Positions 26,509 to 35,678 of a stretch of 64,000 nt of DNA are shown in pieces. Source of the stretch: Actinomadura spongiicola (lineage in GTDB: Bacteria > Actinomycetota > Actinomycetes > Streptosporangiales > Streptosporangiaceae). The translations under genes and the position numbers were made by a program. Within the stretch, counting starts at the first letter, position 1. Every line of letters starts with the position of its first letter. The notes beneath the pieces are model-generated. The model saw nothing but the letters and a program-made list of their open reading frames with translations, was not told the DNA's origin and did not search any database. The DNA lies in the NCBI RefSeq assembly GCF_003432485.1, contig NZ_QVNQ01000002.1, forward strand, positions 372,001 to 436,000, given 5' to 3'.

Positions 26509-27814
26509 GGCGCACGCTCACATCGCCGAGCTTCCCGCGGATGCGCAGCTCGATCACCGGTGGGTCGCCGCCCGGTCCGCCTTCGGGCTCCAGAACTTGG
26601 ACGACCTTCGCCCGCGGACCGCCGGTCATCCGCCGTTCGACGCTCAGATCACCGATCGTCAGCTTCGCGTCCACAAGGACCCGGGCGGTCGACGGCACGA
26701 CGATCGCCAGCTCGCCGAGGACGACCTCGGCGTCGATCGTCACGCGCTGCCCGGCGGCCAGCGGAAGCGCGGTGAGGTCGAGATCGCCCTGGCCGACGCC
26801 GAGCTTGTACACCTGGTTCGTCCGGGAGACGTCCGTGGGACGCCATTCGATCTCCCCGTACTCGGCGTTGCGGGGCGCGTCCCCCGCGACCGAGGCGGTC
26901 AGCATGCCGAGGGTCAGGACCGTGCCCGCCGCCGCGAGACCCCGTGTCCGGAACCAGCCGCCGAGGACGAGACCGAACCCGACGACGGCGAGCGCGGGCG
27001 CCATGACGATCAGCCAGGAGTCCGGGGCGGGATGGTCCCGCGCGACGGGGATCAACGCCGCTCCGGCCGCCATGGCGACCAGCAGCGTGATCGTTCCCAC
27101 CGGTGAGCCCGCACGCGACCGCCGCGCCACACCGGCCCCGCCCGTTCCGGTGGGCTCGATGCCGGTGTCGATGCCGGTCTCGATGCGGGTGTCGGCGGTG
27201 TCGGTGTCCAGGGGGGAGGTGGTGTGCGCGGCCGAGTAGGCGGCAAGGTCGATCATGCCCTCGGGCAGGCCGCCGGAACGCGCGGACGGGGCGTCCTTGG
27301 TGAGGGTCACGCCGCCGCCGCTCTCGGCGTGTGTCCGGTCCGTGGACGTCCCCGGCGGGTGCCCGGCGAGCCGCTCCGGGACGGACCGCGCCAACGCCAC
27401 CAGCTTGACCCCCCGCGAATGCGCGATCAGCAGCGCCAGCCCCAACACGACCAGCAGCGCGATCGTGTCGGTGACGGCCGGGCCGAACGCGTTGAACACG
27501 ACCCCGGCGGTCATCAGGGCCCCGAGGATCGTCAGCACGGTCGCGGCGTCGAACCACCGCTTGAGCAGCTGCTCCGCGAACGAGGACTTGTCGGGGTCCG
27601 CGGGCATCAGCAGCACCGCCGCGACGTAGAGAAGGATCCCCTGCCCGTGCGCGAGGACGAGGATCGCGAACCCCACCCGGAACACGACGGGATCGATGCC
27701 GGTGTGGCGGCCGAGTCCGGTGCACACCCCGGCGAGCACGCGGCGTTCGGCGTTGCGCGCCAGCCGCTGGTACCGGTGACCGTCCTGCCGCCCGCCGTCC
27801 TGTTCCCTGCCCAT
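26501..27814 (-). CDS. PspC-domain and LiaF-like (toast-rack) envelope-stress membrane protein
   Basis: 437-residue protein. Residues about 15-75 are a PspC domain (RVLAGVCTGLGRHTGIDPVVFRVGFAILVLA); several further hydrophobic helices follow, and the C-terminal 110 residues form a repetitive beta domain (GQRVTIDAEVVLGELAIVVPS) like LiaF/DUF2154, which faces the cell-wall side. Such proteins sense or restrain cell-envelope stress kinases. It is divergent from a PspC-bearing histidine kinase and its regulator, a standard actinobacterial PspC-LiaF-TCS locus. I chose ATG 27814; an ATG three codons upstream is also possible. Confidence 0.85.
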   Translation of the reverse strand: MGREQDGGRQDGHRYQRLARNAERRVLAGVCTGLGRHTGIDPVVFRVGFAILVLAHGQGILLYVAAVLLMPADPDKSSFAEQLLKRWFDAATVLTILGALMTAGVVFNAFGPAVTDTIALLVVLGLALLIAHSRGVKLVALARSVPERLAGHPPGTSTDRTHAESGGGVTLTKDAPSARSGGLPEGMIDLAAYSAAHTTSPLDTDTADTRIETGIDTGIEPTGTGGAGVARRSRAGSPVGTITLLVAMAAGAALIPVARDHPAPDSWLIVMAPALAVVGFGLVLGGWFRTRGLAAAGTVLTLGMLTASVAGDAPRNAEYGEIEWRPTDVSRTNQVYKLGVGQGDLDLTALPLAAGQRVTIDAEVVLGELAIVVPSTARVLVDAKLTIGDLSVERRMTGGPRAKVVQVLEPEGGPGGDPPVIELRIRGKLGDVSVRRG

Positions 27815-27923
27815 GGCGACCATCCTGACGCGCCGTCCCGCGCGCACGGTATCCGGGACGTCCCTGATCCGACCCTGAAGCGAAGCAGGGGTGCGCCCCT
27901 GATGCGGTCGGCGTTCCCCACGT

Positions 27924-29165
27924 GTGACGATCGGTCACGTGGAAGAGGAGACGGCGACCGAGGAGCCCGGCGCGACGGCCGCGACGGCCGCCATGGCGCC
28001 GGACACCGCCGCGCGGCGGTTGGAGCGGGTCGCGGAGGGCCGGATCGTCGCGGGCGTGTCCCGCGGCCTGGCCGCGCATCTCGGCGTGGACGTGTTCATC
28101 GTCCGCGCCGCGTTCATGCTGCTGATCATGGCGAGCGGGATCGGGGTCGCCGCGTACATCGCGCTCTGGATTCTCGTCCCGGCACACCGGCCGCCGGAGT
28201 CGTCCGAACCGGTTCCGGCCCGTCACCGCCGCGACTGGGGACAGCTCCTCGCCTACTCGGCGGTCGCGCTGGGGTTGGCGGTGCTGCCGTGGGGCGCGGC
28301 CGGGGCCGTCCAGTGGGCGCTGTGGCCGTTCGTCGTCGGCGGCCTCGGCGCGGCGATCCTGTGGCAGCAGGCCGACCGCGACCAGCGGCAGCGGTGGACG
28401 CTGCCGCTGCGCCAGCGGTGGCTGCGCAGCCTGCTCGGGCTGCTCCTGGTCGTCGGCGGCATCGGCGGGTTCCTCGTCCAGAAGGTCGACGCCGACCAGG
28501 CCCGCTCCGTCGTCATCGCCATGCTGATCATCCTCACCGGCGTCGCGGTGATCGTGACGCCGTGGGTGGTGCGGCTCTGGCAGGACCTGGACGCCGAGCG
28601 GCACGAGCGGATCAGGTCGCAGGAGCGCGCCGAGCTGGCCGCGCACATCCACGACTCGGTGCTGCACACGCTGACGCTCATCCAGCGGAACGCGCACGAC
28701 ACCCGGCAGGTGCAGCGGCTCGCCCGGTCCCAGGAGCGGACGCTGCGGACCTGGCTCTACCAGCCGCGCGCCGACCCCGACCAGACGTTCGCCGCCGCGA
28801 TCCGGGAGATCGCGGGGGAGGTGGAGGACGACCACGGCGTGCCGATCGAGGTCGTGTGCGTGGGCGACACGTCGCTGGACGAGCGGCTCGGCGCGGCGTT
28901 GCAGGCCGCGCGGGAGGCGATGGTGAACGCCGCCAAGTACGCCGAGGCGCCGTCGGTGTCGGTGTACGCGGAGGTCGAGCGCGAGGAGATCGCCATCTTC
29001 GTCCGGGATCGTGGCAAGGGTTTCGATCTCGACCAGGTCCCGGACGACCGGATGGGCGTACGAGGGTCCATCATCGGACGTATGGAGCGCAACGGCGGCA
29101 GGGCCACCGTCCGCACCGCGCCAGGCGAGGGCACCGAAGTGCGTTTGGAGATGCAGAGGTCGTGA
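27924..29165 (+). CDS. PspC-domain histidine kinase (envelope-stress sensor)
   Basis: 413-residue membrane sensor kinase. An N-terminal PspC domain (VAGVSRGLAAHLGVDVFIVRAAF, about residues 40-65) is followed by four to five more hydrophobic helices, then a HisKA_3-like dimerisation segment with the phospho-acceptor His in AAHIHDSVLHTL, and an HATPase domain (N-box AAREAMVNAAKYA, DRGKGF). The response regulator gene overlaps its stop by GTGA. GTG start at 27924 is used; an in-frame GTG at 27939 with a GGTCACGTGGAAGAGG context is the alternative. Divergent from the PspC/LiaF gene. Confidence 0.9.
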   Translation: MTIGHVEEETATEEPGATAATAAMAPDTAARRLERVAEGRIVAGVSRGLAAHLGVDVFIVRAAFMLLIMASGIGVAAYIALWILVPAHRPPESSEPVPARHRRDWGQLLAYSAVALGLAVLPWGAAGAVQWALWPFVVGGLGAAILWQQADRDQRQRWTLPLRQRWLRSLLGLLLVVGGIGGFLVQKVDADQARSVVIAMLIILTGVAVIVTPWVVRLWQDLDAERHERIRSQERAELAAHIHDSVLHTLTLIQRNAHDTRQVQRLARSQERTLRTWLYQPRADPDQTFAAAIREIAGEVEDDHGVPIEVVCVGDTSLDERLGAALQAAREAMVNAAKYAEAPSVSVYAEVEREEIAIFVRDRGKGFDLDQVPDDRMGVRGSIIGRMERNGGRATVRTAPGEGTEVRLEMQRS

Positions 29166-29803
29166 GCGAGGCGTTGAAGAGGGTGGTCCTGGTCGACGAC
29201 CACCAGATGTTCCGGACCGGGGTCAAGGCGGAGCTCGGCGGCGCCGTCGAGATCGTCGGGGAGGCCGGCGACGTCGACGAGGCGGTCGCCGTGATCAAGG
29301 CGGCGCGGCCGGACGTCGTGCTGCTGGACGTGCACCTGCCCGGCGGCGGTGGCATCGAGGTGCTGCGGCGGTCGCAGGGCGCCGTCCCGTCGAAGTTCCT
29401 GGCGCTGTCGGTCTCGGACGCGGCGGAGGACGTGATCGGCGTCGTCCGGGGCGGGGCGCGCGGCTATGTCACCAAGAGCATCTCCGGGCCCGAGTTGACG
29501 GACGCGATCGGCCGTGTCGCGGAGGGCGACGCCGTGTTCTCGCCGCGCCTGGCCGGGTTCGTCCTGGACGCGTTCGCCGCCACGGACGTCCCCGCCGTCG
29601 ATCCCGAGCTGGACCAGATCACGCAGCGGGAGCGGGACGTGCTGCGGCTGATCGCCCGCGGCTACGCCTACAAGGAGATCGCCAAGGAGCTGTTCATCTC
29701 GGTCAAGACGGTGGAGACGCACGTCAGCAGCGTTCTGCGCAAACTCCAATTGTCCAACCGGCACGAGCTGTCGCGCTGGGCCGCCGCCCGCCGCCTGGTC
29801 TGA
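29162..29803 (+). CDS. NarL/LuxR-family response regulator
   Basis: 213-residue response regulator. The receiver domain has the acidic pocket VDDH and the phospho-acceptor Asp in VVLLDVHLP, plus the KS lysine near TKSIS; the C-terminal LuxR HTH is TQRERDVLRLIARGYAYKEIAKELFISVKTVETHVSSVLRKL. The start GTG overlaps the kinase stop (GTGA), so the pair is one operon and forms a cognate two-component system likely controlling envelope-stress genes, possibly including the divergent PspC/LiaF gene. Confidence 0.94.
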   Translation: MSEALKRVVLVDDHQMFRTGVKAELGGAVEIVGEAGDVDEAVAVIKAARPDVVLLDVHLPGGGGIEVLRRSQGAVPSKFLALSVSDAAEDVIGVVRGGARGYVTKSISGPELTDAIGRVAEGDAVFSPRLAGFVLDAFAATDVPAVDPELDQITQRERDVLRLIARGYAYKEIAKELFISVKTVETHVSSVLRKLQLSNRHELSRWAAARRLV

Positions 29804-29976
29804 GACGCCCGCCCGGCGCGCTTGCCCCCGGCCGCCCGTGGAGTTCGGGAAATCACGCTCTATGTCTGATCGGTGGCATAAAGTAAACAAGATCTGTTAA
29901 GTGTTGGTAAATCGTAATAGTCCTTTTCCGTGCTTCATGATCGTGGTGGCGGCCGGGTGTGGGACAGTCCCTTTTC

Positions 29977-30822
29977 ATGACCTTTCCTCCCCCTGATCCC
30001 GGCCAGCCCGGTCAGCAAGGGCCCTATCCGCCCCCGCCCCCACCGGGCGGACCGGGTGGACCCGGTGGCCCCGGTGGGGCCGGCGGATTCGGTGGGCCCC
30101 CCTACCCGCCCATCCCCGGCTATCCGTCCGGTCCCGAGTACCCGCCGTCACCCGGCCACGGGTCTCCCTACCAGGACGACCGGACCAACGGCATGTCCAT
30201 CGCCGCGTTCGTCACCGGCCTCCTCGGCTGCTTCGGCGTCCTCGGCGCCATCCTCGGATTCGTGTCCCTGCGGCAGATCAGTGCCCGCGGAGGCAAGGGC
30301 CGCGGCTTAGCGATCGCCGGGATCGTCCTGTCCTGCCTGTGGGTCGCGGCCGGCGCGCTCGCCTACGCGCTCGGCCTCACCGACTTCGACTCGCCCTCGT
30401 CCACGGCGAAGCACCCCGGGCCGTCCCCGACGAAGACGTCGGAGGTCGACGCCCGGAAGATGCGGATCGGCGACTGCATCAACGACTCCAAGGTCGCCTC
30501 CACCCCCGAGGGGGAGTCGGTCAAGGTCGAGAGCGTCAAGGTCGTCCCGTGCACCCGGCCGCACGACGGCGAGGTCATGGCCACCTTCCGCGTGCCGGGC
30601 GGCAGCATGCCGCCCGAGCAGGAGATGATGCGGCTGGCGGCCACCGGCTGCGAGAAGCGGCTGACGAAGCAGATCCGCCGCGACCCCGCGGCCGAGTCGC
30701 TCAGCCTGTCCTACTACTACCCGACCTCGCTCTCGTGGCGGCTGGGCGACCGCTCCGTCACCTGCGTCGTCGTGTCCGCCACCGAAGGCAAGAAGCTCAC
30801 CCGGCCGATCCGGAAGTCCTGA
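29977..30822 (+). CDS. DUF4190 membrane protein with septum-formation-like domain
   Basis: 281 residues: a Pro/Gly-rich cytoplasmic N-terminus (residues about 1-70), two membrane helices of a DUF4190 unit (AAFVTGLLGCFGVLGAILGFVSL and GLAIAGIVLSCLWVAAGALAYAL), then an extracytoplasmic domain (MRIGDCIND...VKVVPCTRPHDGEVMATF) matching the septum-formation family. Paired cysteines are placed to form disulphides outside the cell. An in-frame GTG 18 nt upstream is possible; I prefer the ATG because the product then starts MTFPPPDPGQ. An AT-rich stretch at about 29875-29930 looks like the promoter. Confidence 0.8.
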   Translation: MTFPPPDPGQPGQQGPYPPPPPPGGPGGPGGPGGAGGFGGPPYPPIPGYPSGPEYPPSPGHGSPYQDDRTNGMSIAAFVTGLLGCFGVLGAILGFVSLRQISARGGKGRGLAIAGIVLSCLWVAAGALAYALGLTDFDSPSSTAKHPGPSPTKTSEVDARKMRIGDCINDSKVASTPEGESVKVESVKVVPCTRPHDGEVMATFRVPGGSMPPEQEMMRLAATGCEKRLTKQIRRDPAAESLSLSYYYPTSLSWRLGDRSVTCVVVSATEGKKLTRPIRKS

Positions 30823-30898
30823 TGCCGGCGTTCGTGGGCGGCCGGCCCGCCGCCCAGCGTCGCGTCACCGCGACCGCGCACGTTTCCCGAGCGCCTGA

Positions 30899-32203
30899 TC
30901 ACTTCCCGTCCCGGCCGTGCCATTTCTCCAGGTGCGTGGCGTGGGTGTCCAGGTACGCCCCGGGTTTGAAGAAGCGGTCGTAGAAGTCGAGGTCCAGATG
31001 GTGCGCCTGGACGTAGTTCATGATGAACACGGTCGGCACGGTGCCGGGGAACTTACCGAACGTGTCCCAGACGTACTGTGCCTGGAGCGCGACACACGCC
31101 TTGAACTCGTCGTCGTGAACCTGGGCGCTCCCGCGGAATCCGGGACTGTCGGTCCACGCGCCCGGCGTGTCGCGGTGGAACGGGCCGCCCGGCCCGAACT
31201 TGCGACGGGCGAAGGCCTCCACGGCCGCCGCCATGTCGCGGTGGTGGGGCGGGCAGTAAGCCTCGAAGACCCCTTCCCTGCCGGTGGGATTGGGCGTCGA
31301 CCAGCGCTCGTCCTCGTCGTAGCGGAAGCCGAGACCGGGCACGTCCGGGTCGCCTGACGCGCCGAGCATGCAGAAACGGTCGATCCCGTCGAACATCCAG
31401 CCGCCGAGCCCCATCGCCTGGAGCGTCAGGACGCCCGCGTAACAGGCGGTCGCGAGTTCGGCGGTCGCCTCGGTCAACGCGTACTGCTCGGCGAACGTGA
31501 GCGGGAACGGCTCCTCCACGTCGACCAGGCCGCGGAAGTCCTCCAGCCCGGGGATCCGGCGGTCGCCGACGTCGTCGTAGAGGGCGTAGCCGTTCTGGAC
31601 GAGGAAGCACAGAACCGCGATCAGGTGCTGGGCTATGTCCGCCACCGGGATGACGAGCAGCGAGCCGGGAACGTTGACGCACCAGGTGTTGTGCCCCTCC
31701 AGGTACGGCTCCTGCGCGGGCAGATGAAGCCGCTCGGGGGAGAGCCTTCGCACGCGCTCCCGGTGGCGCGCGACCATCAGCTCCGGCGTGAGCGTCTCGA
31801 TGGACGGGTCGACGAGCGCACCGGCGTCACGGGTGGGGAAGAAGTAGAGGCCCGAATCGTCGGTGAAGAACAACTCGGCGGTATGGAACCCGGCCGCGGA
31901 GGGGAACGTGCGACCGGCGGCGGCGCCGGAATAGTTCGAGACGTGCGGCGCGTACCGGGCGTGCCGCGTGATCGCGTAGTGCCAGCCCGTCGTCCCGCCC
32001 ATCGCGCTCAGCACGAGCATCCGTTCCAGCTCCGTGAGCGGGAGCGGCTCGTGCCTGGAACGGTAGGCGAGCGGGCCGTCAGGGATCTCTCCGCCCAGCG
32101 CGAATCGCCGGGAACGGCGACCGAACAACGCTTCCACCAGCGGGAAGGCCGCCAGCTCTCCAAGCGCCTCGGTCTCGGTGGTCGTCGGCCGCGTAACACT
32201 CAT
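30899..32203 (-). CDS. Nitroreductase/SagB-like flavoprotein family member, function unknown
   Basis: 434-residue soluble protein. The N-terminal third resembles nitroreductase/SagB-type FMN proteins: FGRRSRRFALG, LPLTELERML, and PSAAGFHTAELFFTDDSGLYFFP match the RRS.R, LA.LL and PSAG...ELY...GLY patterns of that fold. The C-terminal half has no family I recognise but is rich in aromatic residues. ATG start with GGGAGG 5 nt upstream. Stands alone between a + strand DUF4190 gene and a minus-strand beta-lactamase-like gene. SagB enzymes make azolines, but no peptide cluster surrounds it, so the reaction is left open. Confidence 0.5.
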   Translation of the reverse strand: MSVTRPTTTETEALGELAAFPLVEALFGRRSRRFALGGEIPDGPLAYRSRHEPLPLTELERMLVLSAMGGTTGWHYAITRHARYAPHVSNYSGAAAGRTFPSAAGFHTAELFFTDDSGLYFFPTRDAGALVDPSIETLTPELMVARHRERVRRLSPERLHLPAQEPYLEGHNTWCVNVPGSLLVIPVADIAQHLIAVLCFLVQNGYALYDDVGDRRIPGLEDFRGLVDVEEPFPLTFAEQYALTEATAELATACYAGVLTLQAMGLGGWMFDGIDRFCMLGASGDPDVPGLGFRYDEDERWSTPNPTGREGVFEAYCPPHHRDMAAAVEAFARRKFGPGGPFHRDTPGAWTDSPGFRGSAQVHDDEFKACVALQAQYVWDTFGKFPGTVPTVFIMNYVQAHHLDLDFYDRFFKPGAYLDTHATHLEKWHGRDGK

Positions 32204-32261
32204 CGGGCCCTCCCGTGCCTGTCCGAACCTGCCCCTGCCGTCACGGGTGTCCCCCGTGGTC

Positions 32262-33173
32262 TCAAGGACGGGACGCGCGCAGAGTGCTCACCACCATTCC
32301 CGCCACATGCTCGACCGTGGTCACGCCCGCCCCCATCGTCGGGTTGTCCCCACTGCACACCGCGACGAGGAAGTCGTGGTCGCGTCCGGTGATGCGGCCG
32401 ATGCTGTTCACCGTCCACCCGGTTCCCTGGTGGCGGACGGGTGTCCACCCGTTCTTCAGCGCCACCTTCTCGCCCGGCAGCGCCGCCGCGCTGACGCCCC
32501 ACGCCTGCTCCTCGACGACGGAGCCCATCAGGCCGAGGATGTACTGGCGCCCGGACGCCCCGATCGGGCTGGTGTCCGACACCAGGTCCCTGAGCAGCCG
32601 GACCTGGTCGGCCGGGCTCGTCGTCGACGACCCCCATGACGTCGAGAACGGCGTGGTCTCCACCAGCCCCAGACGCTTGTTGGACTTCGTGACGCCGCTG
32701 CCGTGACCCGCCTTGGAGTACAGCGAGTCCGCCGCCGAGTTGTCGCTGACCCGGATCATCGAACTCGCCAGGTCGCGTTCGCCGTCCGACAGGCCGAGGC
32801 CCCGCCGGGCCCGCTGCCGTTGCAGGACGAGGCTCGCCAGGATGTCCACCTTCATGACGCTGGCGCTGACGAACTCGCCCTTCTCGTTCTCCCCGAAGGA
32901 CAGGCCCGTGCGCAGGTCGGTGGCCATCACCCCGGCCTTGCCCGGACGTTTCTCGATGTAGGCCCGGACGGCCCGCCGCAGCCGCGCCGCGTCGAACGGA
33001 CGGGTCGTCGCCCCGGCCACGGTCGCCCGCCCGGCGGGCGACCGGCCGGCCGATTCCGTGGCGCCCGCGACGACGCCCTCGCGTTTCGGCTCGTCCGAGA
33101 CGAACCAGTGGGCGGTGAAACCCGCCCCGGTGGCGCCCGCGGCGAGAGCGAGCACGATGAGGTGACGTCGCAT
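32262..33173 (-). CDS. Serine hydrolase of the class A beta-lactamase / PBP type
   Basis: 303-residue secreted or membrane-anchored hydrolase. An N-terminal helix (LIVLALAAGATGAGF) acts as a signal or anchor. The catalytic SxxK motif is SASVMKVD (about residues 104-111), the SDN motif is VSDNSA, and the third motif reads KNGW in place of KTG. Such actinobacterial proteins are often annotated as serine hydrolase or class A beta-lactamase-related, and real lactamase activity cannot be judged. ATG start with GGGGGG ahead. Confidence 0.82.
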   Translation of the reverse strand: MRRHLIVLALAAGATGAGFTAHWFVSDEPKREGVVAGATESAGRSPAGRATVAGATTRPFDAARLRRAVRAYIEKRPGKAGVMATDLRTGLSFGENEKGEFVSASVMKVDILASLVLQRQRARRGLGLSDGERDLASSMIRVSDNSAADSLYSKAGHGSGVTKSNKRLGLVETTPFSTSWGSSTTSPADQVRLLRDLVSDTSPIGASGRQYILGLMGSVVEEQAWGVSAAALPGEKVALKNGWTPVRHQGTGWTVNSIGRITGRDHDFLVAVCSGDNPTMGAGVTTVEHVAGMVVSTLRASRP

Positions 33174-33224
33174 CGATCCCCCCGAAATCCGTGCGACCTG
33201 CCCCGATATGGACCGTTCCGCTGA

Positions 33225-33725
33225 TCAGAGAGCGCCCGGCAGGCGGGCCGGGCAGCCCGGCTCGCAGCGCTCGGAATGCCGCGCCACCCGGCGCGCGTAC
33301 GAGTCGAACCGGCGGCGCAGCACCGCCCGCGTCAACGACCGGACGCCGGGGAACCCCTCGAAGGCGCCGCGCCAGCGGATCAGCGTGCCCGTGAAATGCG
33401 GCTCCAGCGTGACGTCCGCGCGGAAGCGGCGCGATGGAGGCCAGGCCAGCGCGATGTAGCCGTAGTGCCGGGGCGGATCCCAGACCACGACCTCCTCACG
33501 CCGCGGCCGGACGTACCGGACGGCCCCGATCCCGTTCGGATGGTCCGTGCCCGCGGACTCCCGCCGCGCCCGGACCAGGAACCCGCCCCACTCGCCCCAC
33601 GCCTCCGCCACGCACAGATGCTTGAAGATCACGTCCGGCGCGGCCCTGGAAGTGGCGGTGGCCTCGACCTCATGGGCCCAGCCTTCAAGGTCCCCGAGCT
33701 CATGGCCCCCGATGTCATGCGGCAT
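33225..33725 (-). CDS. SRPBCC-family protein (polyketide cyclase/dehydrase-like)
   Basis: 166-residue START-like/SRPBCC protein: ATATSRAAPDVIFKHL, W.EWGGFL, GAVRYVRPRREEVVVWDPPRHYGY and GTLIRWRGAFE follow the family pattern of a hydrophobic ligand-binding cavity. It lies 51 nt downstream of nothing related: the beta-lactamase-like gene follows it on the same strand. The ligand is unknown. An ATG start is used, but the ribosome site is a poor G-run. Confidence 0.8.
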   Translation of the reverse strand: MPHDIGGHELGDLEGWAHEVEATATSRAAPDVIFKHLCVAEAWGEWGGFLVRARRESAGTDHPNGIGAVRYVRPRREEVVVWDPPRHYGYIALAWPPSRRFRADVTLEPHFTGTLIRWRGAFEGFPGVRSLTRAVLRRRFDSYARRVARHSERCEPGCPARLPGAL

Positions 33726-33841
33726 GACAACCCCCCGACTCCCGTCACATGGGGGGACATGCCCGACGTCGGGTCAATCACGACCTGTGAACGGCTGTAT
33801 TTGGGAAGTGATGACCGTTCCCGGGACGATGCTGTGCCGCC

Positions 33842-34573
33842 CTACGCCGTGTCGATGACCTGGAAGGGCTCGGCCAGACGACCCTCCGGGAGACCCGCCG
33901 CCGCGGCGTTGCCCGACATCCAGCCGCGCAGCATCTCCACCAGCCCGTCGCCCATGTGCGCGGTCTGGCTGGCATGGGACCGGAGGGCGTGCAGTTTCCG
34001 GTCGAAACGCTCCGTGACGTCGACGTAGTGGTTCACCACCGGGCCGCCGGTCGCCCACACCTCCCGCGTCGTCCAGGCCTCCAGGCCCTCTTCGGCGAGC
34101 AGCTCCGGGAACGCGTACGGGTTGCGGGCGTCCGGGTAGACGGCGTCGAGCGCCGCCGCGCCCACCGCGCGGTGGTCGGGGTGGCTCGGGTATATCCGCT
34201 CGTAGTTGCGGTCCGGGCTCGGCATCAGCAGCCGGTCCGGCCGCACCTGCCGGATCACCCGCGCGATGTCGCGGCGCAGGCCCAGCGTCGCCTCGACCCG
34301 CCCGTCGGGGTAGCCGAGCCACCGGATGTCGTCGACCCCGACGCACTTGGCGGCCGCGCGCTGCTCCTCGCGCCGCAGCGCCGCCATCTCCGCACGTGTG
34401 ATCGTGTCGTCGAACCCGCCCGCGTCGCCGTCGGTGACCATGAGGTACACGACGTCGATGCCGCGGTCGGTCCAGCCCGCGACGGTTCCCGCCGCGCCGA
34501 AGTCGACATCGTCGGGATGGGCCATCACGACGAGGATGCGTTGCAGTTCGCCGTCGTCCAGAACGTTGGTCAC
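33842..34573 (-). CDS. PIG-L family deacetylase
   Basis: 243-residue LmbE/PIG-L zinc-dependent N-acetylglucosaminyl deacetylase-fold enzyme. Zinc ligands are visible in AHPDDVDFG (His, Asp) and in SHPDHRAVG (His). Members act on GlcNAc-inositol (MshB), GlcNAc-PI or antibiotic precursors; here the neighbours do not identify the substrate. It lies 76 nt downstream of the nucleoside hydrolase on the same strand. GTG start at 34573. Confidence 0.88.
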   Translation of the reverse strand: MTNVLDDGELQRILVVMAHPDDVDFGAAGTVAGWTDRGIDVVYLMVTDGDAGGFDDTITRAEMAALRREEQRAAAKCVGVDDIRWLGYPDGRVEATLGLRRDIARVIRQVRPDRLLMPSPDRNYERIYPSHPDHRAVGAAALDAVYPDARNPYAFPELLAEEGLEAWTTREVWATGGPVVNHYVDVTERFDRKLHALRSHASQTAHMGDGLVEMLRGWMSGNAAAAGLPEGRLAEPFQVIDTA

Positions 34574-34649
34574 GGATTCAACTGTAAAGACCCTGGACGA
34601 TTACTGGTACACCCCCAGATCAGCAGAGGTCTGTGACCTTCAGGACTGA

Positions 34650-35630
34650 CTACAGCGACATGATCGACGCGAGCAGTCGTTCCTGGAACTCCGCCACGTC
34701 GCTGCCGACCGCCACCTTCACCGGACGGCGGGTGTCCTCGGCGGGCAGCGAACGCGCGTCCCACACGGTCGTGCCGCGTGTCAGCTCGCCGCGCAACTCC
34801 ACCCGGACCGGACGGTGCGCGTACTCCCCGAGATCCGGGTCGGCGGCCAGCATCGCGGCGAGCGCGTCGTGGATGACCGCGCCCCGGCGGCGGAGCGTCG
34901 GCGTGTAGGCGTCGGCGTAGAACTCCAGGATGCGGGCGGCGAAGCGGGCGACGGGCGTGTCGTGCGCGGCCAGCCGGTCCAGCCAGTCGTCGTGGACGGC
35001 GGTCGGGTGGGTGGCGTCCAGCGGCACCAGGACGATCGGCCAGTCCGCCGCGAACACCAGGTCGGCGGCCTCGGGGTCGTGCCAGATGTTCGCCTCGGCG
35101 TGGGTGGTGATGTTGCCGGGATGGTCGAACGCGCCGCCCATCACGACGACCTCCCGGAGCAGTGACGGCAGCTCCTCGTCCAGCAGCAGCGCCGCGCCCA
35201 GGTTCGTCAGCGGGCCCGTCGCGAGGAGCGTCAGCTCGCCGGGCATGGTGCGGGCCAGCCTGACGATCTGCGCGGCGGCCGACTCGCCGGCGGGCCGTCC
35301 CACCGGTTCGGGGAGGTGCGTGTCGCCCAGGCCGTCCGTTCCGTGCCAGTCGGTCGCGAAGTGGACGGCCTGCGCCATCGGCCGGGCGGCGCCGACCGCG
35401 ACCGGCACGCCCGGCTCACCGTGGGGGACGTCACCGGCGTGGACGCCCGCCGCCTCCAGCACGCGGATCGTGTTCAACGCGCCGGTCAGCGGGTCGATGT
35501 TGCCGTGCACCGTGCCGACGCCCACCAGCTTCGCCTCGCCCGCCCGGACGAGGGACGCCAGATACAGCAGCGTCAACGCGTCGTCGACGCCCGTGTCGCA
35601 GTCATAAAGAAAGGAGGGTGGATTCGTCAC
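34650..35630 (-). CDS. Nucleoside hydrolase (inosine-uridine preferring type)
   Basis: 326-residue nucleoside hydrolase that cleaves the N-glycosidic bond of ribonucleosides. The Ca2+-binding DCDTGVDDALT motif lies near residues 10-20, TGPLTNLGAALL and the substrate-binding AEANIWHDPEAAD segment follow, and the catalytic-site HDALAAM is near residue 240. Length is normal. Divergent from dhaK with an 83-bp shared intergenic region that holds an inverted repeat. Probably used in nucleoside salvage. Confidence 0.92.
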   Translation of the reverse strand: MTNPPSFLYDCDTGVDDALTLLYLASLVRAGEAKLVGVGTVHGNIDPLTGALNTIRVLEAAGVHAGDVPHGEPGVPVAVGAARPMAQAVHFATDWHGTDGLGDTHLPEPVGRPAGESAAAQIVRLARTMPGELTLLATGPLTNLGAALLLDEELPSLLREVVVMGGAFDHPGNITTHAEANIWHDPEAADLVFAADWPIVLVPLDATHPTAVHDDWLDRLAAHDTPVARFAARILEFYADAYTPTLRRRGAVIHDALAAMLAADPDLGEYAHRPVRVELRGELTRGTTVWDARSLPAEDTRRPVKVAVGSDVAEFQERLLASIMSL

Positions 35631-35650
35631 GAATGCAACCTATCCGTCCG

Positions 35651-35678
35651 GGACCCGATATTGATCATCATTGGGTCC
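35651..35678. promoter_or_regulatory. Inverted repeat between nucleoside hydrolase and dhaK
   Basis: GGACCCGAT and ATTGGGTCC form a 9-bp inverted repeat (one G-T) around a 10-bp centre with the core ATTGATCATC. A 9-bp direct repeat GTCCGGGAC also occurs at 35646 and 35675. Within the 83-bp divergent promoter region. Operator role inferred from place and symmetry. Confidence 0.45.
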
